This document shows, one piece after another, positions 22,675-33,066 of a stretch of DNA of 57,592 bases (the first letter of the stretch is position 1; each line of letters starts with the position of its first letter). This DNA is from Phoronis australis (lineage: Eukaryota > Phoronida > Phoronidae): contig NMRA01000149.1 in NCBI GenBank assembly GCA_002633005.1, forward strand, positions 18,798 through 76,389, in the 5' to 3' direction. Under the pieces are notes generated by a model. It saw nothing but the letters and a program-made list of their open reading frames with translations, did not search any database and was not told the DNA's origin. A program made the position numbers and the translations under genes.

Positions 22675-24407
22675 TTAGTTATCCTCTACGAGGGTCATTT
22701 CTGTAATCAAACCTCTTTTTATGCTAGCGATAATGGCGAATGGATATTTTGGCGTCTCCTTGGGTCTCTCACATTCGCTGTCAATCTAAAAAAATACTTT
22801 GATCCGTTGAGATAATGGTGCTGCAAACGAGAGAACAGAAACGCTACAGAATTATAATTGTATAGTGGCTTGAGATACAATGCGTGGCTTTGGCCAACCA
22901 ACGGTTTTTGTACAATTTGCCACTCAAAAATGCAGAAGAATTTCAAAATAAATGTACAATGTTAGGATTATGTATATTCGCCCAAACGTTTTTCTCTTGT
23001 TACCGATCTTTTCTGTAGATGACAGGATATCAAAAATTCGAAAAGATTTTCATTACTGTTCGTTTAAAATACAGATATACCACGAATTGTTTTTAAAGCA
23101 CACGTGATTTTTCTTGCGTGTGCGTTATGGCAAGCTATTATGCGTGTATGATCATAAATTTCCATATTGATAAGTTTTAAGACGGTGTTTGTGAGCAATT
23201 CATCATATGCTTTTTACCTTTTATTCATGGCCATTACTTGTATGGTCTCCTCTCTACTATCTTCGTCGATCTGCAATTAACAACACAATTCAGTATAACA
23301 CTTTCTTGATTTGTCTGAACATCGTGTATGTCATCTTTTCTCTGATTGATTGTATATAATGATATTTGGCTTTCTTTTGATTTTGATTGGACAAATATTA
23401 AGCTCTTTTTAAGGTAATAAAAATTCTTTCGTTTAGTACGTTTACAAATTTTTGGAATATCTTACCAAAACGGTCGTTTCCGTCACCGAATGCAGCGTTA
23501 CTTTGGAGCCATATACGTCTACCTCAAGTGGGTGAAAGCGCACTTGATCAGCTTCTTTGATATCAGTACCACTTGCATGAGATCCCCACAATTTGATCTC
23601 CGTTCCGTTATCAAGGGTGACAATTCTTCTTTTGTAGTGGGGTTCTTCTTTAAGATCAGAAACTTTTGACACTGTTCCTGCGAATGAACAGCGTCGCTTT
23701 TTTGGAGATGTTTTCAACTCCTCGGCCGTTATGTATGGCGGTGTTAGAAATTCCTTAATTTTGTTTCCATCAATCTCGAATGCAGCTACGTCTCCGAAAA
23801 TCTGAAAAACATGACAGATAATTGTTAAAAACCAGATGATTTAAAAATAAATCAAATTTACCTGACTGACGTGAAAGTATATGATAACTCATACGTAATA
23901 GCTACTAAAGCTAAACCTACCGTAGTCGCGTAAAATGCTCAATAGACTAATTTACGTTCACGTCTTTCTGCAAAAACTCTCCGACATATCAGTGTAGCTA
24001 TCTTACTTTATATAGGAAAATTTGCAATCACATTACTAGTTGCTCTAAAACGTTGAATATTTATGTATTTAAAAGTGTTATCACCAAGTTCATGAACTAC
24101 ATGCAAACACTACATTAAGCCTCTATAATGCAAAGCCATTATTTTAAAGTACAATAATATATTACATAAAATGTACTGCAGTTACCTGATATTCTTTTTT
24201 GTGTACTCGGATAGCATTGTCCGTCTCATACGTAGTGGTTAATAGTACATATGTATCTTTTTTCAATTCCTCATGAATCTCAGGAAGGAATAACGTTTTA
24301 ATACTTTTTGGTGTTGTCATGACGGGCACCGTCTGGCTAATAACTTCGCCTTGTAAATTTCTGCGTACTTCTGGATCGCTTATGACATAATATGAACATG
24401 TAGCCAT
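22675..24407 (-). CDS. Spliced gene for an OB-fold-like protein of about 222 residues
   Basis: Three coding exons join in phase 0. Exon 1, 24407-24186 (74 codons), starts MATCSYYVISDPEVRRN in context AAGATGG and ends at CAG|GTAACT. Exon 2, 23801-23466 (112 codons), follows TTTTTCAG and ends TTTTG|GTAAGA. Exon 3, 22785-22675 (36 codons plus TAA), follows TTTTTTTAG. Residues about 110-185 have the alternating pattern of an RPA-type OB fold (GTVSKVSDL, RRIVTLDNGTEIKLWGSHA, VTLHSVTETTVL), so single-stranded nucleic-acid binding is a reasonable inference. The segment before it may be a second, weaker OB-like unit. A TATA box and initiator lie upstream and AATAAA lies about 41 bp past the stop, which supports a real gene. 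It could be a host RPA-related gene or one derived from a transposon accessory gene. I know no specific name for it. Confidence 0.7.
23214..23270 (-). CDS. Alternative last exon of the OB-fold-like gene
   Basis: An acceptor TTAATTGCAG precedes ATCGACGAAGATAGTAG. In the phase set by exon 2 it encodes 18 residues beginning IDEDSREET and stops at TAA (23216-23214), giving a 204-residue form. Both this exon and the distal one start with ID and share E-R-ET spacing (IDSECERPKET), suggesting duplicated terminal exons. The stop overlaps a possible donor AAG|GTAAAA, but splicing there shifts the frame of the next exon. Use of this exon needs RNA evidence. Confidence 0.4.
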   Translation of the reverse strand: MDEDSREETIQVMAMNKR

Positions 24408-24435
24408 CTTCGTGTCTTTGCTTGCAATAATTGTC

Positions 24436-24464
24436 TGAATGTGATTACGATTAAGCTTTTTATA
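24436..24464 (-). promoter_or_regulatory. TATA box and initiator of the OB-fold-like gene
   Basis: Minus-strand TATAAAAAG (24464-24456) is followed 28 bp downstream by an initiator-like TTCAGAC (A at 24436), the canonical spacing. This predicts a 5' UTR of about 28 nt before ATG at 24407. Confidence 0.55.
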
Positions 24465-27400
24465 TCGTGCTATCTGCCAATATGATTTTGATTGGCCAGT
24501 AATGTGCTGACGTTCTTTGTGCCTGTCAAACCGTTTGAGCGAAAAGAGGGACCATTTTTGGTAATGCTATTCTGGACACAAAATTTAGTTACGATAACGA
24601 GGTACACCATTAACCTACGACATATTTTGTGAATATATGGTTTAAACAAACATAATTTCTACCATCACGCGGAAGTTAACCTTCCAAAGACCGATTTCTC
24701 CATGCCTGACTAAAAGTCTGGATAACATAGTATGTTAGAGCCGTAAGAAGCGGAGGGGTGCACGGGCCTTTCCGACGTCCGTATTAAATCGTAACAACCG
24801 ACTTACGCATGAGTAGGGACAGTTCGAAAAACGAAAGAGTGCTAAATGCAGATCAAAGAGAGAATACCACAGAACATTTAACAATTACGTACGAGTGCAT
24901 GGTTTACCTTTTTAAGACGCGGGACATTGTTACTGTAGACGTGAATTTCGCGACACAGGTTGTCTAAACGCACATGAAAAACGTTCAGGTAATGATTCAT
25001 TCACATATCTCTACAAATCGAAAGAAATACAAAACGAGACCACTATTAAGTTCTTCCCTATCTAAATAATTCTCAAGGACATTGATGAAGTTTGGAGACT
25101 TCCCAACAATTATTCACGAATCACATGACAATACATGCATTGCTTTTTGACTTCGACACAAAATATATTATTTCAATCACGAATACAGGATTAACCGACA
25201 TTAGAAATTTTGACATATTATCAGATCCCTAAGACAAAAGTACACTGAATGATTTTTCTCTATGTGTAATGAAATTCAATGAAATCGTTGAATTTCGGAC
25301 AATTTTACAGATGTCCCAAAATGCTCTCATGATTCTTATGACAGTAAATTGTTTCTTAGCTTAGGAACTAGATTAGTTAAACACCGCAAATCAAAGATAC
25401 GTTCATTAATGTACTAAAACAAATACATTTTTAATCATTGGTCATTAAATTAGAAACGTACGTTTTGCAAACGTTTAATGTTTTTAGTTTCCAGTAATGT
25501 TGAGCAATGAATTGTTGCTCCAAAAAACTGAATCGCCCCGAGCGTATTACCCACACGGCATACGCGCGCCCATCATAAAATATTGGGAAACTCTAATATT
25601 GGTAGATGTGGTTCATTTTTTAATAAATGAAAATTACACAGATTACGACACTTTGTCGCGGCTACGAACTGTGCAGTCGCTGAAGTTCTCTCTAACTGGC
25701 CTTTTGTCTCGTTTTTCTCGAACTTTTTATGTCTATGAGACGGACTTCTTTGCCCACTATACCAGTAGAAGGAAGGCTTGGTCCTTCGAGCTCCCTCTGT
25801 AGGTACACGCATGAAACGGGAACTGACTGTGCTCCAAAAGGTGAAGTGCATTAAAAAGAAATAGATTAGCTAGGGCTGGGATGATTTGTAAACATATGTC
25901 AAGAGGTAACAATCAATAACATTAAAATGAACATGTACAACAAACACCTAACTTAAACATATATCACAAAAACAATTAATAACTAACTAAGCATCTAATG
26001 TGACTACCTAAGCTAATAAACACATGACAAACCTGGTATTCACCCCCACCTTCGACGGACATGAGGGAAAGGTGTCGGTACAAATAATGTGATATCCTAA
26101 GAACGTCAAAGTGGAAGTGGCGAAAATCAAATGGGTTTGAGCCGTCCAATATTTTATTCCATTCTTAAATCTTATATGTATTGGCACAAACTTCTTTATT
26201 CTAATCTCAGATAGATAGATAGCTTTATATATTTTACCCGACAAATGGACCAGGATACTCACCACTCACTCATATTTGCCCGAACACTAACTGAGACACG
26301 ATAGCTAGATGTTCGTGAGATCCGACTGTGAGACATAAGTTAGGTAGATTTCGTGAGAGCCTACTGTAGGTCCTAGACTGGTTACATAATATTGTCTGAT
26401 CACCATGGTCACGTTTACAATTAAGGGGTTTTAAGGCTTTGGTTCAACGCTCAAGACTAAGATTTAATTTCCACACAAATACGCCACTCATTAGCTTCTC
26501 AGCGATAGACTACATCAGTCACCTTTCCTTCACCAGAAGCGCAAGCTTGCGTGTGACATCAGCGATTTCTGCTATTTCACAGATCACCAGTCGTGTCAAC
26601 GGTTACTTAATCGCATGTCGCGAGTTTGACGTTGAAGTCTGAACCAGTTGATTGCTGTGGCTATTTCCCTGCTATCTTGGTGTTAGTAGCTGAAACTCAA
26701 TTTGTGTGTCTATATACGGTACGTATCATTTTTTAGAATATGATCATTAGACATCCCATGCGGTACCATTTTTGACTTGCCTGAAATAAACCCGCATCTA
26801 ATCTCTAGGTGTTTTACTATCGTAATTGTGTTTTCAAACAATCCTCAATAGTCTCTTCAAGCTTCACAATTATATCTGTACAATTTGAAAGCCATTAAAA
26901 TTTTTCAACACTTAAAGCACAAAGGATTCATTCAATTTGAGTCACTTAAATGATTAGACCATCGTTATAATTGTATTTATTTGAAAACAACATTTGTATC
27001 ATATGAGGTCATAGTTAGGTATTATGAGTCAAATATACATTCTAATATACTGATAAAATTTAGTTAACGACTAATGTTATACTGATACGTCATGCTATTT
27101 GTTGCAAAAGCCATATGAATCATATCATTCATTAACAACAGGATCTCTGGATCTCTGAAAAATGCTAAAAACATGCAACTGTCCACAAGTGATTTACTGA
27201 GCCAGTAATGTTTAAAGAAATTGAAATGTATACACAAAGAAATGTATACAAAAACTTAACCTTGATATGCCAAATGCCACTTATTTTCAATTTTCCACTT
27301 GTGTCTAGTACTTTTTGAGATAATCAACCTGTTTTGTCAAACCAAACGAAGTGCCATACTAGTTCAATCCAACGAATTAATGGACAAGAACTTTGCGTCG

Positions 27401-28124
27401 CACAAGAGAAATTGTTTACAGTATGACGACATTGACCAACATACATGATTTTGGAACGTTGAACCTCGGTTCGCCCTATTTCCCCGGTTAGACTACAGCT
27501 TCACCTTTTGTAATGAAAAGCGACAATTAGCAGAAATCAGTAGATTAGTTCAATGGATCCTACGATTATCCGTTCGACATTTGCTCCTAATAACGAACCT
27601 CGACACAAGCCTAAAAACAGCCGAAAAAGTCCCTGTGGCCTTCAAAAAAAACTCGCGAACGTGCCCTACAGTTTCTGAATAAGTTGTCAATGATAATACT
27701 GATCGTCTGCACTCTGGCAAAATGTCTAAAAAAGGAAGTCGTCCAGGCCTGTACGGCATAGGTTTAGTTGCTAAAAACGAGTTCAGGAAAAATCAAAGTT
27801 TTGATAAACGCAAAAGCTAAAAAGTGAATGATTGACTACATAATAAAAATATATTTGGGATTATTATATGTTAAATTGTATTTTATTGTAATACAAGATA
27901 TCGATGACCAAAACTATGCAAGCTTTTTAAAAGTTTCAATTATATGTTTGGCAGCCACCAGGTGTCTCTGTTCATCATGTATCTATAATTCCAATGAACA
28001 TTGAATATTGGAACATCAATTTTCTAACATGTGTAAACATCAGCTTAGTGTAGGATTGCAAACAAACCGTTGACTAAAATCAAGTTGTCCATGACATAAA
28101 ATGGACCAGCCAGGCTGTTTTCAT
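24465..28124. other. 3.7 kb intergenic, nothing recognised
   Basis: Only short chance frames. A small GATA microsatellite lies near 26210. I see no exon structure, repeat family or RNA gene. Confidence 0.4.
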
Positions 28125-28416
28125 GACTACGGATTTAGGGGGGGCATGATCCCCCCGACATTGTATCAGATCCCAGTTTCGAGTTCGGGTGCGAATTGCT
28201 GGCTAGCACACGTGCGCAACGGGAGTGAATAAACAACGCATAGGCGCTAAATGAACCCCGTTTACCGTTTTTTTTAGTCAACAGGACCTCAAACCACGAA
28301 TTCAAGACCCCTGCAATCATGCATCCCCAGAGCTTAGGCTGGTCACGCGCATGTGCCGAAATGCTGCTAATTCATGTGCCCTGCTTCCTCTAACTAAAAA
28401 CCTGAATCCGTCCTTG
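28125..28416. mobile_element. Degenerate hAT-like miniature element, about 290 bp
   Basis: The left end ACTACGGATTTAGGGGGGG and the right end CCTGAATCCGTCCTTGC are inverted over the core ACGGATT[TC]AGG, with G- and C-tracts inside, as in the other elements of this type here. No target duplication is evident. Confidence 0.45.
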
Positions 28417-29480
28417 CTACAGGATTAAACACTATAATTTTTCTTTCCCAAAAGGACAGGGCCCTCAATCCCTCAAATTTGGGGCCCAATATCGGCCCTA
28501 TTACCCTCTCAAACACATTGAAATATTACGCGAAAACCCTCCCACGAGGCATGAAATTTCTCATAATGAAAAATCACCTGTAACCACACAGGCGACAATT
28601 TTTAAAGCACAAAAGGCTACCTTAAATTGAGACAGAGTCTATGAGTGCTTGCAACAGGGCGTAGGTGCTGTTGATAGTGATCGGGAGGTAGATTGTTACG
28701 ACGTCACTCGGCAAAAAAATCGCCTCTCACTAGGCACTGGCACCGTTCCCCTCCGATGAAACAGGCTCCTGCAAAAACATGAGAACTGTTATTGCATTGT
28801 CCACTTAACTGAAATTGAGTTCAAAAACAATGATATGTTTTGAACGAACGAATTAGGTGTTTTAATTTTAAACTTCAACTTGGTCCAGATTGATATTTGA
28901 AATCTAACACATGAAATAGATATAAGAATTATTAAAACTTAGGAAGCATTGATGGTCAAAAAATTTTTAATTTCAATTACGAGCCTGTTTTTTATTTTAA
29001 TAAAAATATATTTAATAACATCAATTATTGATTAAGACCAATGACAAATCAACTGTTAGTCCTAGTGAGTGCATAGGATCAGGTTATGCTTGATGTTAAT
29101 ATTCTTGATCACAAATTAACCAGATGCGACTAATTGCACATGACAGACATTACTACCGAATATGTCTTTAACTAGTCAAGTATACGAGTAGATGAATTGG
29201 TCCATGTAAAAAGTATTTTGAACTTACTAGAAAAAACGTATCCCTGCATTCAGCATAATACCTAATCCGTAACACTACGATCGCCGCAATTTGGTCATAT
29301 TAACTTTACTATTTCGAACCCAGTTTTTCGAAAAAATTAAAACCCTTTCGACAGACAACTATTTAACGCCTTAACTTGTTCTCCAATGTAATTTTCTACG
29401 TCTCTGTGGTTAATTGTCGATACATCATTACAATTTAATAACGAGGTTGGACTCGAACGACTGGCTATTTTACTCACGCA
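28417..29480. other. Intergenic, nothing recognised
   Basis: No feature that I can support. Confidence 0.4.
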
Positions 29481-29971
29481 ATGTCTACTTTCGCTTTGCT
29501 CATCGCAGTGAGCCTCGGTTCGTTTTGTTACAATAGTGTTTTGTTAGATATCAAATTAGTAGTGAAATAAACTGGTTCTTTTTCAGATCTTTGGAAAAGT
29601 TACACTTGTGAAAATTCAATTCAGGTTAGTAAAATAATGTGATGCTATCAACTCTTTGGATCTTTTAAACGTTCATGATGTCAAATAGTAAATACTGATT
29701 TCATCTGACATCAAATACTGAAGCATTCGGTATGCAGGCCCCTTATGTATATTAGTATATTATGCAATTGGATAGATTAGACATGATGACTAACTGATTT
29801 TAAAATTATGTTAATTGCATTATGATGAAATATCTGCTTTTTCTTTTCAGGTGGATATTCAAATCGTATCATTCTCACCTCATCACATTTGGAGATTTGC
29901 AATATCGGAGATTCACAACATTGGAGATTTGCAATATCGGAGATTCGCAACATTGGAGATTTGTAATATAG
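29481..29971 (+). CDS. Weak candidate three-exon gene (about 61 residues)
   Basis: ATG at 29481 opens MSTFALLIA to a donor GCA|GTGAGC. An acceptor TTTTTCAG leads into 29587-29624 (IFGKVTLVKIQF), which ends CAG|GTTAGT. An acceptor TTTTCAG leads into 29851-29971, and all phases agree. The last exon runs into the 16-bp tandem repeat, which makes the protein suspicious. The hydrophobic start resembles a short signal peptide. No homology is recognised. It may be chance, or 5' sequence of the Helentron. Confidence 0.2.
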
Positions 29972-30002
29972 GAGATTCAAAACATTTGAGATTTGTCACA
30001 AG
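29891..30002. repeat. 16-bp tandem repeat (six to seven units)
   Basis: Units alternate GGAGATTTGCAATATC and GGAGATTC[AG]CAACATT, giving a 32-bp higher-order period from 29891 to 29986, with a decayed last unit to 30002. It lies about 330 bp upstream of the Helentron start codon. Confidence 0.8.
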
Positions 30003-30327
30003 CTACATGACAAATCTATACAATAGTATTGATTTCTAAACACTGAAATGTTTAAAGTTATTGTTTCATAACTATATTTGGTGATAAAATTGATCAAGTT
30101 GTTATAGAAATTGCTTATTATTAAAAAGGGTAACCTAGTTAAATGGCCGCAGCACTTTAATAATACATTGTATATTTGTAGCTGGATTCTAAATTGGATA
30201 TTGGACAAGATTCAGAAACGATACATTGCGTCTTTCGTAAAATGGTACTGAAATATCTGTGTTAAAGGTAAGAGTTTGTCACTATATAACTGCTTGAATC
30301 CATCATATGTAAATACCAATTATCACT

Positions 30328-30995
30328 ATGCCTCGAACTAAAAAACAGAGTGGTCTAAAGAAAAAAGAACTGGCAAGATTGAGAATGGAAAAACATCGCC
30401 AGTTAGAAACACCTGATCAAAAACAAATACGTCTTGACAAAGTTTTAGCAACTATTACTGGGAAACGAAATCAAGAAACGACTGTTAAAAAACGCGCTAG
30501 ACTCGATAAAATTAACGCAAGTGTTACTAAACTACCGAAGAGACATTGATTGAGAGGCGTAATAGACTCGACAAAGTTAATGCATATGTTACTAAACGTA
30601 ATGCTGCAGAGACTATCACTGAGAAGCGTACAAGACTTGACAAACCTAACGCAAACGTTACAAAACGTAATTCTAAAGAGACGCTAATAGAAAGACGTAC
30701 TAGACTTGCCAAAGTTAATATAGCTGTTACTAAACGTAATGCTACAGAGACAATGAATGCGAGACGTACAAGACTTGACAAAGTTAATTTAGGTGTTACT
30801 AAACGTAATGCTGCAGAGACACTGAGTGCGAGACGTACAAGACTTGACAAAGTTCATGCTCATACTATTAAATGTCATGCACAAGAAACTATTTTAGAAA
30901 GAACTAAAAGAGTTCATCAATCAAAAATGAATGCAAAAAAAAATCTCGTGCAAATGAAACGCCAGAAAAAAAGAAAGAAACGGTGTGTTATATAA
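30328..30995 (+). pseudogene. Helentron N-terminal repeat-rich basic region
   Basis: Starts MPRTKKQSGLKKKELARLRM in frame 1 and shifts near 30530, where a few bases are missing from a repeat unit, into a second frame to 30995. It consists of about eight 23-residue units of the form ETL-ERRTRLDKVN-VTKRNA, strongly basic. Similar Lys/Arg-rich repeats precede the Helitron core in many animal elements; DNA or RNA binding is an inference. A second shift near the A7 run at 30966 leads to the next part. Confidence 0.75.
30400..30950 (+). repeat. 69-bp coding tandem repeats
   Basis: About eight units of 69 bp, each encoding 23 residues. The most regular stretch is 30560-30870, where TACTAAACGTAATGC and AGACGTAC[AT]AGACTTG recur at a 69-bp period. 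Confidence 0.8.
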
Positions 30996-31678
30996 AGAAA
31001 TATTCGCTTAAAAGAAAATCAATGATTCGTACTGCCGAAAGAGTTATCAATGATTTTCTCAAGAATGTTCGTTATGGACCTGATCACATTTGCTGCTCTT
31101 GCCATCGTTTGTTGTATAGACAATCGGTTGTTTTGTTAAAGCCAGAACAGTACAAAACAATGAACTCAGATATGGTGCAATCTGTTCTACTTCACAGAAA
31201 ATTATCTTTTGATGGTAATGAATGGTTATGCAGAACTTGTCATTATAGTCTGAAGTGTGGGAAAATGCCCAGTCAGTCGAAGGCAAATAATTTACTACTT
31301 GATTTTCAACCAGCAGAACTAAAAAATCTTAATGAACTTGAGCTGAGACTGATATCACAAAGAATACCATTCATGAAAATGGTTGGTTTGCCTCGTGGAA
31401 AACAACACGGGATCCACGGACCTACCGTAAATGTACCCTCTAAGCTTGACACAGTTTGTAAATTATTTCCCAGATTGCCATCACAATGCCATCTTTTACC
31501 ATTGAAATTCAAGCGACGCAAAATATACAAGTCTTACTATATGTATGACTATGTGGACCCATCAAGAGTTTTGGCAGCATTACGTTGGCTCAAGGAACAC
31601 AATCCTCAAACACATGCATTAATGGCAACTGGGTTGAACAAGCACAAAATGATGATACTAACTTGTGGGAGGCCATGA
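30983..31678 (+). pseudogene. Helentron DUF6570-like region
   Basis: Contains cysteine pairs (ICCSCHRLL and WLCRTCHYSLKCGKMP), then LNELELRLISQRIPFMKMVG and LPRGKQHGIHGPTVNVPSKL. These are the hallmarks of the conserved region N-terminal to Helitron Rep domains, probably zinc-binding. It ends RVLAALRWLKEHNPQTHA, after which a one-base shift near 31615 moves the frame into the OTU part. The first codon is not a true start. Confidence 0.8.
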
Positions 31679-33066
31679 CATGTAGTAATGGTCAGTCAGG
31701 TTCTGTGTATAAAAATAATCGTATTGTAAATAGTCTTGCCCAAGTGGATGGTATGACTATGATAGATGTTCCTGGTGATGGAAACTGTTTATTTTCTGCT
31801 GTGTGCTACCATTTGAATAGGCTTGGTGTAATTTCCATACAACCAAACGAGTTAAGAAAGCAAATTGCTTCGCATATGTTAAATAATGCAGGACTTTACA
31901 AAGATTTTATATGTAATCGTATTTTGTCAAACGACATGAGTAATGCTGACACGGAGCAGCCATCTCATGAGGATGAATTTATACAATTGATTGCAGACGA
32001 TGATACCCAAAGAGAGATCAGATGGGTGAGATATTTAGATGCATTAGAACATGGTAATCATTGGGGTGATCACATTACTTTGCAAGCAATGTCAGATATG
32101 TTTTCTTTGAAAGTCTTTGTTCATACTACCTTACGTGATCATGTTGACGAAGTATGTTCCAGATATGGCAATGAGAATGAGTTTCATTTAGGCTTGATTG
32201 CACAGAGCCATTATGTCATTCTATTAGAAAATGTCAATAACAATGAAAACATGACACTAGAAGAAAGAGCAGCTTACGAAGAGTGTATTACTGGTAATAT
32301 TCCTGTTCCTGCAGTATCTGATGTTCATGATGATGATAAGGATGATGATGACGGTAGTGAAGATGAAAATGTTCAGGCAGAAGACAATGCAGCATTTTTC
32401 AAAAAATCAAATGATTGTGGTTTGCCATTTGAAAGTAGTATGACTGAAGAAAATCCTGATATTTCTGGGAAAGAGATTCATGTAGCTCCTGGAGAGGGTG
32501 AAAAACCAAAGCCTTTACTAAGTGATAAATATTTTCAAGAATTAGCATACCCGAATCTATATCCTACAGGCAAATATGCTTTAACGGCTGATAGACCTGT
32601 TAAGTTGCATCCCAAACGCTACTTTAATCAACGTATCCTTGATAGCGATGGTAGATTTGCTCAATCAATTGAATATCTGCTAAGTGCTCAGTATGCCACT
32701 GAAAGCAAACAAATGAACTCTGACATCAATCACATTATATTTCGTAGAGAATCTGGCAGACAATTCCAAGGTCATGAAATAAATGCTGGACTTGTTAAAA
32801 ATGTAAAGCAGATGAATGAAATGATTAAGGCAGATAATGCGTACAAAATACTGAAAAATGTTAGAGAATCTCCTGCTTATTACCAGACACTGTTTTACGA
32901 CGTTCTTGCTATGAGAAGACAGAAGAACATTCCCAATATGTTTTTAACATTGAGTGCTGCAGATACTAGATGGTGCGACACAATCCAGCTAATAGCTAGA
33001 CAGTATGGTACAACATTTAGTGATGAAGATGTTAAGAATTTGTCTTTTACTGAGCGTTCAAAGTGA
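31585..33066 (+). pseudogene. Helentron OTU protease and start of Rep
   Basis: After the shift the frame reads INGNWVEQAQND and then an OTU-family cysteine protease: DVPGDGNCLFSAV (Cys68, 31786-31788), GDHITLQAMSDMF and the catalytic-type SHYVIL (His209, 32209-32211). The Asp-Cys-His set is intact. OTU enzymes remove ubiquitin or cleave peptides; in Helentrons the role is unknown. An acidic linker (DDDKDDDDGSEDE) follows. The Helitron-like N-domain (AYPNLYPTGKYAL, RYFNQRILDSDGRFAQ, MFLTLSAADTRW) leads to the Rep core. TGA at 33064-33066 interrupts the sequence between RSK and LRCNPV. A single base change explains it. Confidence 0.85.

Noticed and set aside
30527-30850. 107-residue minus-strand open frame with LSSLVRL repeats
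   Set aside because: Antisense shadow of the Helentron 69-bp coding repeats.
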